A stretch of 64,000 bases of DNA from Pedobacter cryoconitis. Lineage in GTDB: Bacteria > Bacteroidota > Bacteroidia > Sphingobacteriales > Sphingobacteriaceae. The first letter of the stretch is position 1. Each line of letters starts with the position of its first letter. A program made the translations under genes and the position numbers. Shown here piece by piece: positions 49,682 through 59,223 of the stretch. A model generated the notes under the pieces. It saw nothing but the letters and a program-made list of their open reading frames with translations. It made no database searches and was not told the DNA's origin. The stretch covers positions 1,146,284-1,210,283 of the forward strand of contig JAAAFW010000006.1 of assembly GCA_019352875.1 (NCBI GenBank). Direction: 5' to 3'.

Positions 49682-51841
49682 ATGTTGAAAAGAGTATTAT
49701 TAGTCACCTTCACAGCAGCAATCCTGGCATGTCAGGCAGCTCCGAAGCCGCAGCAGCTTGTTGAAGGCATTCCTAATATTAAACCTGATGAGCAGCAAGG
49801 CCTGGTTTTGAAGGAAATTGTGACGCTTATAGAGAACTATAACTATAAGAAGATACCATTGAATGATTCAATATCTTCCCTGATACTGGATAAATATGTC
49901 AAGTCCCTGGATCCGTATAGAAGCTATTTCCTGGCATCTGACATCAAAGATTTTGAGCAATTCCGTTTTACACTGGATGATTCATTCCGAGCAGGAGACT
50001 TAAGTGCTCCGTTTTACATATTTAATGTCTATTCCAAAAGATATAATGAAACTCTGGATTATGCTATGGCGCAGATTAAGGACAAGTATGATTTCAATAA
50101 GAATGATACTTACGTCTTTGACCGCGAGAAAATGCCATGGGTTACATCTGTATCTGCTTTAAACGAAATCTGGAAGAAAAGAGTAAAATATGAATTAATT
50201 AATCTGAAAATTGCCGGAACTCCCGAAGCAAAAAATGTAGAAACGCTGACCAAAAGATATCAGAATCTGAAGTCGCAATCGGCTAAATTGAATAATCAGG
50301 ATGTATTTCAGATGGTGATGGATGCATTTACGGAGACAATAGATCCACATACCAATTATTTTAATCCGGCAAATGCTGAGCGTTTTAACGAAGATATGGC
50401 CCGTTCCTTTGAAGGGATAGGCGCGAGACTGCAATTAGAAAATGATATTCTGAAAATTGCTGAAATTATTCCGGGAGGACCTGCTTTTAAAAGTAAATTA
50501 CTGAATACAGGTGATAGAATTGTGGCTGTTGCACAGGCAACAGGTGATTTTGAAGATATTATAGGTTGGAGAATTGAAAGCTCTGTAGCAAAGATCAAAG
50601 GACCTAAAGGCACAAAAGTACGTTTAAAAATCATTCCGGTAGGCCAGGATATGTCTTCTAAGCCCGTTATTATTGAGTTGACAAGAGAGAAGATCATTAT
50701 GGAAGATCAGTCGGCCAAAAAGGAAGTGAAAACGATTCAATCAGATGGTCATACTTACAAAATAGGTGTAATCAGTGTGCCTGCATTCTATGCAGATTTT
50801 AAAGCTGCCAATGCTGGTGACCCTAACTATAAGAGTACAACCCGTGATGTGAAGTTATTACTGGATACACTGAAAAGGATCGATAAGGTCGATGCAATCA
50901 TGATGGATTTACGTGCAAATGGCGGCGGTTCGCTTGTAGAATCTATTGATCTTACTGGTTTATTTATTGATAAAGGTCCGGTTGTACAGGTAAAAGATCT
51001 GAAAGGTCAGATTCAGGTGAACAGCGATGAAAATGCAGGTGTATCCTGGTCAGGACCAATGGGGGTAATGGTAGATCGTTTGAGTGCATCCGCCTCAGAG
51101 ATTTTCGCAGGAGCAATTCAGGATTACGGACGTGGTATAATTATCGGTACACAGACTTACGGTAAGGGGACGGTTCAATCATCTATTAATCTAAATAATT
51201 TACTTAACCCTTCATTGGTGCAGCGACTGGCTATGCTGATTCAGAAAAGCTCAGGAGCCGCGGTTAAAGTTAATGGTACTGGTGCAGCTGCAGCAGCACC
51301 ACCTCAGCTAGGACAGATTAACCTGACTATGGCTAAATTCTATCGTGTTAATGGTAGCAGTACACAGCATAAGGGCGTAATGCCTGATATCGTCCTGCCT
51401 TCATTCTATCCATTGGATAAAATCGGAGAAGATACAGAGCCATCGGCTTTGGCGTGGGATGAGATTCGTCAATCTAATTTTATTCCTGTCGCAGACCTCA
51501 GCGGCCTTAAACCAGAACTGATCAAAAGACATGACGCAAGGATGGAGAAGTCTCTCGACTACAAAGCGCTGATAGATGACATCGAAAGCATGAAGAAGCG
51601 TGAGCAGGAGACTTCAGTAACTTTAAATGAGACTCGATTGAAAGCTGAAAGAGATAGCCTGGAAGCAAAGAATCTAGAGAAAATAAACAAACTTCGTGCT
51701 TCCCGCGGCTTGCCTGCAGTAAAAAAAGGAGACAAGATCAAAAAAGATGAGAGCTTTGATTTCATACAAGACGAAAGCCTGCATGTACTTGCAGACCTGA
51801 TGGAATTGGAACCTAAACCTCGTCCTAAAGTTAATCCTTAG
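49682..51841 (+). CDS. carboxy-terminal processing protease (Prc/Tsp, S41)
   Basis: About 719 residues from the ATG at 49682. An earlier in-frame start at 49640 would put residues before the lipoprotein signal. A lipobox (AAILAC, Cys17) anchors it in the periplasm. An N-terminal helical domain (about 30-225) is followed by a PDZ domain (about 240-330, with FEGIGARLQLENDILKIAEIIPGGPA) and the S41 protease core with the Ser in RLSASASEIFAGA and the general-base Lys in TYGKGTVQ. The C-terminal Prc extension (about 560-719) is rich in charged helices. It trims or degrades proteins with specific C-terminal tails. Confidence 0.94.
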   Translation: MLKRVLLVTFTAAILACQAAPKPQQLVEGIPNIKPDEQQGLVLKEIVTLIENYNYKKIPLNDSISSLILDKYVKSLDPYRSYFLASDIKDFEQFRFTLDDSFRAGDLSAPFYIFNVYSKRYNETLDYAMAQIKDKYDFNKNDTYVFDREKMPWVTSVSALNEIWKKRVKYELINLKIAGTPEAKNVETLTKRYQNLKSQSAKLNNQDVFQMVMDAFTETIDPHTNYFNPANAERFNEDMARSFEGIGARLQLENDILKIAEIIPGGPAFKSKLLNTGDRIVAVAQATGDFEDIIGWRIESSVAKIKGPKGTKVRLKIIPVGQDMSSKPVIIELTREKIIMEDQSAKKEVKTIQSDGHTYKIGVISVPAFYADFKAANAGDPNYKSTTRDVKLLLDTLKRIDKVDAIMMDLRANGGGSLVESIDLTGLFIDKGPVVQVKDLKGQIQVNSDENAGVSWSGPMGVMVDRLSASASEIFAGAIQDYGRGIIIGTQTYGKGTVQSSINLNNLLNPSLVQRLAMLIQKSSGAAVKVNGTGAAAAAPPQLGQINLTMAKFYRVNGSSTQHKGVMPDIVLPSFYPLDKIGEDTEPSALAWDEIRQSNFIPVADLSGLKPELIKRHDARMEKSLDYKALIDDIESMKKREQETSVTLNETRLKAERDSLEAKNLEKINKLRASRGLPAVKKGDKIKKDESFDFIQDESLHVLADLMELEPKPRPKVNP

Positions 51842-51861
51842 TACAGGACAGCTCTTTAATC

Positions 51862-51902
51862 AAAACGCCCCTAAAAGTATATGACTTTTAGGGGCGTTTT
51901 TT
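51862..51902. terminator. terminator between prc-like and SPFH genes
   Basis: A 17-bp perfect stem (AAAACGCCCCTAAAAGT, 5-nt loop) and T-run. It serves convergent genes. Confidence 0.92.
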
Positions 51903-51916
51903 GTTGGCAGGAAATA

Positions 51917-52840
51917 TTAAGGATCTTTCCTTTGCATTTGCATAGCCATCATCTCTTTCATTGTTTTATTCATCCCTTCTGTAGATCCATCAAGGAAAAT
52001 CACATTTCCTTCACTGTTCTCTGCGAACTGTTTGATGGATTCTGTCCACATTGTAAATAGAATTACTGAGATGTCCAGATTAGCTTGTTCCATCTCTTGT
52101 GCTGCCTTGGTCATACCATGGGCAACTTCAGCACGGAATAAAGCAATACCCTGACCACGCAACTGCGCGGCTTCTCTTTCTGCTGCAGCGGCAATCTTAA
52201 TTGCATTACCATCTGCTTCTGCACCTTTTGTTTTGGTAATCAAAAGTGCCTGACCTTCATTTTCTGCAGCAGCTTTCAGGTTATGAGAAGCAACTACGCG
52301 GCTCATCGAACGCATAATTTCATCGTCGAAAGTGATATCATTCAACTGCAAATCCTGCAGGTGATATCCCCAGGATTCCAGAACCTTGTCGATTTGTTCT
52401 TTCACATGCTCCACAATTTCATTTCTTTGCGCCAATACATTTGCCTGTTTCTGTGTGGCAACATACGCACGAATAGATCCTTCAATAGTACGAATCAGTG
52501 CCTGCATCAGATTGCTTGCGTCTACGAACTTAAAAGCGACGTTTTTGATAGTTTCTTCTCCCTGATCCAAGACAGAATAGAGCAGCATCGCTTTAAAATA
52601 TACGTTTGCTTGATCTTGGGTTACAGCCTGAAATGATAGCTCTACAGAGCGGTTTTGAATAGATATCCTGGAATGTATGACTTCGATTAAGGGTATTTTA
52701 AAGCTCAGTCCCGGTCTGAGCTGTCGGCGATATTTGCCGAATACAGTGACAACTCCGATCGTACCTTGTTTAACGGTGACAAAGGAGCTGAAGAGGATGA
52801 TAACTACAAAAAAAATCAGGAAGTAGAGTACGTAAGCCAT
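51917..52840 (-). CDS. SPFH/band-7 membrane protein, QmcA/stomatin-like
   Basis: 307 residues. One N-terminal membrane helix (VLYFLIFFVVIILFSSFVTV) is followed by the SPFH core (TIGVVTVFGKYRRQLRPGLSFKIPLIE) and a coiled-coil stalk rich in Ala/Glu (KAAAENEGQALLITKTKGAEADGNAIKIAAAAEREAAQLRG). Such proteins form large ring oligomers organising membrane microdomains and often regulate proteases. No NfeD partner gene lies beside it. It stands as a single gene. Confidence 0.9.
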   Translation of the reverse strand: MAYVLYFLIFFVVIILFSSFVTVKQGTIGVVTVFGKYRRQLRPGLSFKIPLIEVIHSRISIQNRSVELSFQAVTQDQANVYFKAMLLYSVLDQGEETIKNVAFKFVDASNLMQALIRTIEGSIRAYVATQKQANVLAQRNEIVEHVKEQIDKVLESWGYHLQDLQLNDITFDDEIMRSMSRVVASHNLKAAAENEGQALLITKTKGAEADGNAIKIAAAAEREAAQLRGQGIALFRAEVAHGMTKAAQEMEQANLDISVILFTMWTESIKQFAENSEGNVIFLDGSTEGMNKTMKEMMAMQMQRKDP

Positions 52841-52901
52841 AATGATATTGAATTAATGTAAATGTTATAATATAAGAAAATATCCCCGGATAGCCACGGT
52901 T

Positions 52902-54047
52902 TTACTGAAGAGAGATCCGCTGTTCTTTGAAGCTAAGCCCGTGTCCGGGAAAATCCTGACTAGTTAAAGTAGCCATTTTCCAGAATGCAGTATGTAGCGG
53001 ATCAATGGTCAGGCCATTCAATTTATCCTGTTTAACAGAGATGACGTCTGCGTAAAGAAAATCGCCATTGGCTTTGATCCTGATATCCATTAGTGGTGCG
53101 AAGCCATTAGGGCCTTTAAGACTAAACTGTCCGTAAGTGCAGAAATTACCCAGGCTATAAGCAATAAATTTATTCTTATAGACCTCTACTGCCCTTGTGA
53201 CGTGCGGACCATGGCCTAGTACAAGATCAGCTCCGGCGTCAATTACGGCATGTGCGAATGCATAGACGTTTCCGCGGTTTTCCTTGTAGAAGATTTCGTC
53301 TGTTCGGGGTACATGCTCGAAATTTGCACCTTCAGCGCCGCCATGGAAGGAAACAATTACAATATTGACCTGTTTTTTAAGGAATGAGACCAGGGCTTTT
53401 GCGCTGTCTATCTGATTGATGGAGACTGTGTTTTCGTTTGGTGCGAAAGCGCAGAATCCATATTTTACACTGTCTTTTTCAAAAATACTATAGGGATGGG
53501 ATGTCAGCCCGGCATAATTAATCTCCAGAGAATCGAGTAATGCCATGCTTCTTCTGCGGCCTTTATTGCCGAAATCACCGACATGATTATTAGCCAGGCT
53601 TAATAAGTTAAAACCGGCTTCTTTATAAATACCGGCATAGGCTTCAGGCATTCTGAAAGCAAAGCAGCTGTTTCCTAATGTGTCTTTACATTTAGTGGAT
53701 TTTCCGGAATCAAGAAAGCTTCCTTCAAGATTTCCAAATACTATATCTCCGTTAAGATAGGATGATACATTCTTAAAGCTATCCCGGCCGTGACGTGGTG
53801 GGAGGCCTGAAGGAGAAGGATAGGCCGAACCCAGCATAATATCTCCAACAGCGATTACCTTGATGGTGTCTTTTCCAGCACCGGCTAATGTATCCTGAAT
53901 AATTGATGTCGTATCAACCGACGAATTAATTGTCCCTGCAGTACCCGAACAGCTGAGTAGCATCGGAATAGTAAAGACTATAGTCAGGGTTATTAACAGC
54001 TTTACATAAATTTTTACAGGGCGAATCATTTGCATCGTAATTAACAT
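52902..54047 (-). CDS. CapA-family lipoprotein (poly-gamma-glutamate-type metallophosphatase fold)
   Basis: 381 residues. The lipobox LLSC (Cys33) predicts a lipid anchor. The PGA_cap fold motifs are in order: VGDIMLGSAYP, FGNLEGSFLD, LANNHVGDFGNKG, FHGGAEGANFEHVPR and GHGPHVTRAVEVYKNKFIAYSLGNF, with the Asp/Asn/His residues expected for a calcineurin-like metal site. CapA in Bacillus is needed for poly-gamma-glutamate export, but no other cap genes are here, so the role is open. Start codons at 54047, 54035 and 54029 are possible. Confidence 0.85.
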   Translation of the reverse strand: MLITMQMIRPVKIYVKLLITLTIVFTIPMLLSCSGTAGTINSSVDTTSIIQDTLAGAGKDTIKVIAVGDIMLGSAYPSPSGLPPRHGRDSFKNVSSYLNGDIVFGNLEGSFLDSGKSTKCKDTLGNSCFAFRMPEAYAGIYKEAGFNLLSLANNHVGDFGNKGRRRSMALLDSLEINYAGLTSHPYSIFEKDSVKYGFCAFAPNENTVSINQIDSAKALVSFLKKQVNIVIVSFHGGAEGANFEHVPRTDEIFYKENRGNVYAFAHAVIDAGADLVLGHGPHVTRAVEVYKNKFIAYSLGNFCTYGQFSLKGPNGFAPLMDIRIKANGDFLYADVISVKQDKLNGLTIDPLHTAFWKMATLTSQDFPGHGLSFKEQRISLQ

Positions 54048-54053
54048 CTGGGA

Positions 54054-54094
54054 TAAAAAAAAAGTCCTTCTAATTTTAATCAGAAGGACTTTTA
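54054..54094 (-). terminator. terminator after the NlpC/P60 gene
   Basis: AAAGTCCTTCT pairs with AGAAGGACTTT (10-nt loop), with a nine-base T-run on the minus strand. Confidence 0.85.
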
Positions 54095-54109
54095 AATATT
54101 TTTTAGTTT

Positions 54110-54664
54110 TTATTCTTCAATCAGATCTTTTTTGCCTGATTCCAGGATTCTTCCGCCTTTATAAAAGAACCTTGAATAATAGGGCTCGTTCAAATTGCTG
54201 ATTACAACTCCTCTGGATGAAGATGCATGTGCAAAGCGGTTATCACCTAAATAAATACCGATATGTGTAATACTTTTGCTCTTGATTTTAAAGAATACCA
54301 GATCTCCCTCTTTCAGTTCATCTTTTGGCAGAGGATCTACCATACTGAATATATCTCTTGAATTTCTGAGTAAGGTTGTATTGAAAACTTTATCGTAAAT
54401 GGCTTTTGTGAAAGCTGAACAGTCGATTCCTTTTTGAGTGTTACCACCAAAGCGGTAAGGAGTTCCGATCCATTCGTAGATAAATTTGTAGAGTTTTACG
54501 TTAGATGTCGCGTCGACTGCAACACCCATAACCTGCGAAAAATATTGTGAGGCTAGGTTATCAGGATCTGCTAATTTATTGGTTTCTTTAGTTTTGGTCT
54601 GTGCATTTAATGCTGTAATACTGCATAAGGTGACCAGGCTAGAAAACAAAAATTTTTTTATCAT
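54110..54664 (-). CDS. NlpC/P60 family cysteine peptidase (C40)
   Basis: 184 residues with a signal peptide (1-21). The catalytic triad is visible: Cys82 in GIDCSAFTKAIY, His134 in SITHIGIYLG and His146 in RFAHASSSRG. RFGGNTQKG precedes the cysteine as usual. These are cell-wall endopeptidases cutting gamma-D-Glu-diaminopimelate bonds in peptidoglycan stem peptides. There is no cell-wall-binding domain. It is separate from the CapA-like gene because a terminator lies between. Confidence 0.92.
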   Translation of the reverse strand: MIKKFLFSSLVTLCSITALNAQTKTKETNKLADPDNLASQYFSQVMGVAVDATSNVKLYKFIYEWIGTPYRFGGNTQKGIDCSAFTKAIYDKVFNTTLLRNSRDIFSMVDPLPKDELKEGDLVFFKIKSKSITHIGIYLGDNRFAHASSSRGVVISNLNEPYYSRFFYKGGRILESGKKDLIEE

Positions 54665-54861
54665 GTTACACTGTTAAGTTTGGGTAAACGGTACTTGCAC
54701 TTAAACGTACACCACCAGGGCTTATTGTCAGGTTGTCAAAACTATGTAATTTAGTTATGTTATCCAAATGTTATCTGTGCATTCACGGCAATTTAACACT
54801 TTTACATTGATTTGATATCATGCATTTTACAGTATTTCTTCGATATATTACAATAATAAAG

Positions 54862-54869
54862 TAGATTTG
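54862..54869 (+). promoter_or_regulatory. -7 element for pdhA
   Basis: TAGATTTG, 29 nt before the ATG at 54899. No clear -33 TTG. Confidence 0.5.
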
Positions 54870-54898
54870 CTCTCATAAATAAAAATCAATAGCCAAAA

Positions 54899-55894
54899 AT
54901 GAGTGCAGTAGAAATTAATAAAGATACCTATCTGAAGTGGTTTGAGTCGATGTTGCTGATGCGTAAATTCGAAGAGAAAACTGGTCAACTTTACGGACAA
55001 CAAAAGATCCGTGGTTTTTGTCACCTGTACATTGGACAGGAGGCTGTTGTAGCCGGAGCTATATCTGCGCTACAGCCTGAAGACTCCATGATCACAGCTT
55101 ACCGTGATCACGCTCATGCTTTGGCTAAGGGTGTTAGTGCAAACAGCATCATGGCCGAAATGTATGGAAAAGCAACTGGCTGTTCCAAAGGTAAAGGCGG
55201 TTCGATGCACATGTTCAGTAAAGAACACAACTTCTATGGCGGTCACGGTATCGTGGGTGGCCAGATCCCTCTGGGCGCTGGTATAGCTTTCGCTGAAAAA
55301 TATAAAGGAACAAAAAATGTAAACGTTTGCTATATGGGTGACGGTGCAGTTCGTCAGGGCGCGCTGAATGAAGCCTTTAATATGGCTATGTTATGGAAAC
55401 TTCCTGTAATCTTTGTTTGTGAGAACAATGGTTATGCTATGGGAACTTCTGTAGAGCGTACTACTAATATGCTGGATATCTATAAAATCGGTTTAGGTTT
55501 TGATATGCCATGCGCACCGGTTGACGGTATGGATCCTGTTGCAGTACACAATGCGATGGATGAAGCTGCTCAGCGTGCAAGAAACGGTGAAGGTCCGACT
55601 TTCTTAGAAATGAGAACTTATCGTTACCGTGGACATTCAATGTCCGACCCTGCAAAATACCGTACAAAAGACGAACTGGAAGAATATAAAGCTAAAGATC
55701 CGATTGAATCTGTAAGAGAGATCATCTTAAAAGAAAAATATGCTGATGAGGCATGGATTGAAGAAATCGAAGCTAAAGTAAAACAGATCGTTGATGAATC
55801 AGTGAAATTCGCTGAGGAATCACCTTGGCCGGAAGCATCAGAATTATATACTGATGTTTATGTGCAGCAGGACTATCCATACGTCCTGGATTAA
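54899..55894 (+). CDS. pdhA: pyruvate dehydrogenase E1 component alpha subunit
   Basis: 331 residues. It is the thiamine-diphosphate subunit that decarboxylates pyruvate. The ThDP motif GDGAVRQGALNEAFNMA begins near residue 146, with GGHGIVGGQIPLGAG before it, and the phosphorylation-loop region YRYRGHSMSDPAKYR is present. The beta subunit does not follow. Instead the E2 gene begins 32 nt downstream, so E1-beta is encoded elsewhere, as I recall for other Bacteroidota. A 2-oxoisovalerate E1 is the alternative, but the sequence resembles pyruvate enzymes. Confidence 0.93.
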   Translation: MSAVEINKDTYLKWFESMLLMRKFEEKTGQLYGQQKIRGFCHLYIGQEAVVAGAISALQPEDSMITAYRDHAHALAKGVSANSIMAEMYGKATGCSKGKGGSMHMFSKEHNFYGGHGIVGGQIPLGAGIAFAEKYKGTKNVNVCYMGDGAVRQGALNEAFNMAMLWKLPVIFVCENNGYAMGTSVERTTNMLDIYKIGLGFDMPCAPVDGMDPVAVHNAMDEAAQRARNGEGPTFLEMRTYRYRGHSMSDPAKYRTKDELEEYKAKDPIESVREIILKEKYADEAWIEEIEAKVKQIVDESVKFAEESPWPEASELYTDVYVQQDYPYVLD

Positions 55895-55926
55895 TTTTTG
55901 AACATATTTCAATTTGATATTATAGA

Positions 55927-57564
55927 ATGGCTGAAGTAGTTAAGATGCCCAAGATGAGCGACACCATGACCGAAGGGGTAATGGCGAAGTGGCATAAAAA
56001 AGTTGGCGATAAAGTAAAAAGCGGTGATGTACTGGCTGAAGTGGAAACTGATAAAGCGACCATGGATCTGGAATCATACTGGGACGGAACTATGCTGTAT
56101 ATCGGTGTAGAAGAAGGAAAAGCAGTACCGGTAGATGCTGTTATCGCTGTAATTGGTAAAGAAGGAGAAGACTATAAGGCTGCTCTTGATGCGGAAGGAA
56201 CTGCTGCTCCGGCTGCAGCTGCAGAAGCACCTGCCAAAGAAGAAGAAACTAAAGAGGCACCAGCGGCAACAGGCGCAGCATTAACAGATGCAGATCTGGA
56301 AAAAATGGGCGTTACAGTAGTACGCATGCCTTTATTAAGTGATACAATGACTGAAGGCGTAATTGCTGAATGGCATAAAAAAGTTGGAGATCAGGTTAAA
56401 GATGACGACATTCTTGCTGACGTAGAAACCGATAAGGCTACTATGGAAGTTATGGGTTATGCTTCAGGAACTTTACTGCACATTGGTGTAGAAAAAGGTG
56501 CTGCAGCTAAAGTCAATGGTATTATTGCGATTGTTGGCCCGGAAGGAACTGACATTAGCGGTATCCTAAGCCAGGGCGACGCACCAGCTAAACCTACTGC
56601 AGATGCTGCAACTGCTGCACCTGTTAAAGAAGAGGCTGTGGCTGAAGCACCATCAGAAGCTGCACATTCAAGTGACGGCAGCCGTTTAAAAGCATCTCCT
56701 TTAGCTAAACGTATAGCAAAAGAAAAAGGAATTGATTTATCTCAGGTATCAGGTAGTGCTGATGGCGGAAGAATCATTAAAAAAGATATTGAGAACTTTA
56801 AACCAGCTGCAGCTCCTGCGAAAGCAGAAGGAAGTGCTGCAACTGAAAAAGCTGCTCCATCTATCCCAGCGTTTATTGGTGAAGAGAAATACACAGAGAA
56901 ACCAGTTACACAAATGCGTAAGGTTATTGCCAAACGTCTTTCTGAAAGCTTGTTCACTGCTCCTCACTTTTATCTGACTATGAGTATTGATATGGACGGA
57001 GCAATCGCTGCCCGTGCAAAAATCAATGAATTCTCGCCAGTTAAAATCTCGTTCAATGATATGGTACTGAAGGCAGTTGCTGTAGCATTGAAACAACATC
57101 CTAATGTGAATTCTTCATGGTTAGGGGATAAAATCCGTTACAATGAGCATGTGAACATCGGTGTAGCAGTAGCTGTAGAAGATGGCTTACTTGTGCCTGT
57201 AGTAAGATTCGCAGATGGAAAATCTCTTTCTCATATCTCTGCAGAAGTTAAAGACTTTGCGCAACGTGCAAAAGCTAAAAAGCTTCAGCCTGCAGATTGG
57301 GAAGGATCTACATTTACGATCTCTAACCTGGGTATGTTCGGAATAGATGAATTTACCGCGATTATTAATCCGCCTGATGCTTGTATTCTGGCTATCGGAG
57401 GAATTTCACAAGTGCCAGTGGTTAAAAATGGCGCTGTAGTTCCTGGAAATGTTATGAAAGTAACCTTAAGCTGTGATCACCGTGTAGTAGACGGCGCAAC
57501 AGGTTCTGCATTCCTGCAAACACTGAAATCGTTACTGGAAGAACCAGTTAGATTATTAGTTTAA
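55927..57564 (+). CDS. dihydrolipoamide acetyltransferase (pyruvate dehydrogenase E2)
   Basis: 545 residues in five parts: lipoyl domain 1 (1-78, lipoyl Lys43 in ETDKATMDLE), an Ala/Pro/Glu linker, lipoyl domain 2 (about 128-205, Lys170 in ETDKATMEVM), the peripheral-subunit-binding domain (about 255-290, SPLAKRIAKEKGIDLSQVSG), and the CAT catalytic domain (about 320-545) with the active-site histidine in SCDHRVVDGATG. It moves acetyl groups from E1 to CoA. It is paired with pdhA; E3 is not in the window. Confidence 0.95.
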   Translation: MAEVVKMPKMSDTMTEGVMAKWHKKVGDKVKSGDVLAEVETDKATMDLESYWDGTMLYIGVEEGKAVPVDAVIAVIGKEGEDYKAALDAEGTAAPAAAAEAPAKEEETKEAPAATGAALTDADLEKMGVTVVRMPLLSDTMTEGVIAEWHKKVGDQVKDDDILADVETDKATMEVMGYASGTLLHIGVEKGAAAKVNGIIAIVGPEGTDISGILSQGDAPAKPTADAATAAPVKEEAVAEAPSEAAHSSDGSRLKASPLAKRIAKEKGIDLSQVSGSADGGRIIKKDIENFKPAAAPAKAEGSAATEKAAPSIPAFIGEEKYTEKPVTQMRKVIAKRLSESLFTAPHFYLTMSIDMDGAIAARAKINEFSPVKISFNDMVLKAVAVALKQHPNVNSSWLGDKIRYNEHVNIGVAVAVEDGLLVPVVRFADGKSLSHISAEVKDFAQRAKAKKLQPADWEGSTFTISNLGMFGIDEFTAIINPPDACILAIGGISQVPVVKNGAVVPGNVMKVTLSCDHRVVDGATGSAFLQTLKSLLEEPVRLLV

Positions 57565-57580
57565 TCGAGATCAAATAATT

Positions 57581-57606
57581 AAAAAGCTGCTTCGGCAGCT
57601 TTTTTT
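57581..57606 (+). terminator. terminator after the pdhA-E2 operon
   Basis: AAAAAGCTGC, TTCG tetraloop, GCAGCTTTTTT: a compact stable hairpin 16 nt past the E2 stop, overlapping the region just before the hisS -7 element. Confidence 0.93.
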
Positions 57607-57623
57607 ATGCCTTTTACTTTTTG

Positions 57624-57631
57624 TACTTTTG
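57624..57631 (+). promoter_or_regulatory. -7 element abutting the hisS start
   Basis: TACTTTTG, 5 nt before the ATG at 57637. It rules out the in-frame ATG at 57607, which lies upstream of the predicted RNA start. Confidence 0.55.
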
Positions 57632-57636
57632 CCCGC

Positions 57637-59040
57637 ATGTCAAACATCAAACCATCCTTAGCCAAGGGTACCCGTGATTTTTCACCTCAGGAAATGGTGA
57701 AGCGTAATTTTATTTTTGATACCATTAAAGATGTATTTAAAAAATACGGGTATGCTGAAATTCAGACTCCATCCATGGAAAACCTGTCTACCCTGACCGG
57801 TAAGTATGGTGATGAAGGCGATAAGTTAATCTTTAAGATCCTGAATTCAGGAGACTATTTAGCTAAAGCCAATCAGACGCATTTGGAAGAAATGAATTCA
57901 TCTGCCCTAATTTCTTCGATCAGTGAAAAAGCACTGCGGTATGATCTTACTGTTCCTTTTGCAAGGTATGTAGTCATGCATCAGAACGATATAGCTTTAC
58001 CTTTTAAACGTTTCCAGGTGCAGCCGGTATGGCGTGCAGACAGACCTCAAAAAGGACGCTACAGAGAATTTTATCAATGTGATGTTGATGTAGTGGGTTC
58101 GGCGAGTTTGTTGAATGAGGCTGAATTCGTACTTATTTATCAGGAAGCCCTTACTAATCTGGGGATGAAAGATTTTACTATTAAAATTAATAATAGAAAG
58201 ATCCTGAGTGGTATTGCTGAGATTATTGGTAAGCCGGAACTGATCATCGATATGACAGTTGCGATTGACAAACTTGACAAAATCGGTTTGGATGGTGTGA
58301 TCAAGGAGTTACTTGATCGTGGGTTTACTGAAGCAGATATCGATAAACTGAAACCAGTTATTTTGCTGGAAGGTAATAATGAGACTAAACTGAGTCAATT
58401 GAAAGAAGTGCTTGCTGCTTCAGAAACAGGACTCAAAGGAATTGAAGAATTGGAGCAGGTTTATAGTTATGTGCGGAATTTGCTTTCCGGAAGTCAGCTT
58501 AAATTCCCTGATCTGGAACTGGACATTACCTTGGCAAGGGGATTAAATTATTATACGGGCTGTATTTTCGAGGTAAAAACTAATGAGGCGGCTATGGGCA
58601 GCATCGGCGGTGGCGGGCGATATGATGACCTGACTGGCATGTTCGGGCTGAAAGGATTGACCGGAGTTGGGATATCTTTCGGAGCTGACCGTATCTACGA
58701 TGTGATGGACGAACTTAAATTGTTCCCGGAATCAGCAACAGCCGGCACGACCGTATTAATTAGTAATTTTGATGCGCAGGCTGAACTTTATGCGCTGCCG
58801 GTACTACAGCAGTTTCGTGAGGCTGGTATTGCAGCTGAACTTTACCCGACTTCAGCAAAACTTAAAAAGCAAATGAGCTATGCAGATGCTAAATCCATCC
58901 CGTATGTTATTCTGATCGGAAGTGATGAAATGGAAAGCGGAAAACTGACCCTTAAAAATATGCAAAGTGGTTCTCAGCAACAATTAAATGCAGAGGAAAT
59001 CACTTCAATCTTAATACAGGAGATTAACAGCGCAGATTAA
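57637..59040 (+). CDS. hisS: histidyl-tRNA synthetase
   Basis: About 467 residues from the ATG at 57637. The frame opens at 57607, but the first ten codons precede the family start (SNIKPSLAKGTRDFSP) and overlap the promoter. The class II core shows motif 2 (FQVQPVWRADRPQKGRYREFYQCDVD), the histidine-specific LARGLNYYTGCIFEV loop, motif 3 (VGISFGADRIYDVM) and the C-terminal anticodon-binding domain (about 370-467, VLISNFDAQAELYALPVLQQFR). It charges tRNA-His. A terminator follows. Confidence 0.95.
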   Translation: MSNIKPSLAKGTRDFSPQEMVKRNFIFDTIKDVFKKYGYAEIQTPSMENLSTLTGKYGDEGDKLIFKILNSGDYLAKANQTHLEEMNSSALISSISEKALRYDLTVPFARYVVMHQNDIALPFKRFQVQPVWRADRPQKGRYREFYQCDVDVVGSASLLNEAEFVLIYQEALTNLGMKDFTIKINNRKILSGIAEIIGKPELIIDMTVAIDKLDKIGLDGVIKELLDRGFTEADIDKLKPVILLEGNNETKLSQLKEVLAASETGLKGIEELEQVYSYVRNLLSGSQLKFPDLELDITLARGLNYYTGCIFEVKTNEAAMGSIGGGGRYDDLTGMFGLKGLTGVGISFGADRIYDVMDELKLFPESATAGTTVLISNFDAQAELYALPVLQQFREAGIAAELYPTSAKLKKQMSYADAKSIPYVILIGSDEMESGKLTLKNMQSGSQQQLNAEEITSILIQEINSAD

Positions 59041-59060
59041 TGCGCTATCAGTTCTTTGAG

Positions 59061-59106
59061 AAAAAGCAGAAAATGTTCCCAGGAATGTTTATCTGCTTTT
59101 TTTTAT
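59061..59106 (+). terminator. terminator after hisS
   Basis: AAAAAGCAGA pairs with TCTGCTTTTT around a 21-nt loop, with extra Ts. Confidence 0.8.
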
Positions 59107-59223
59107 TGCTGGCAGCTCCTTTCGAATTAGCCTTACCAGCGGCAGGTTTTTGTAGATATCGGTAATGATAACATAATAGAACAAACTCCGTCCAATATTG
59201 TTAAAATCTCAAAGGACAATCTT

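Noticed and set aside
52902-54047. Poly-gamma-glutamate capsule locus
   Set aside because: Only a CapA-like gene is present. capB and capC homologues are absent, so a capsule assignment is not supported.
59100-59215. Short minus-strand frame between hisS and ku (about 31 codons from TTG)
   Set aside because: No homology recognised, and it overlaps the hisS terminator. Insufficient support.
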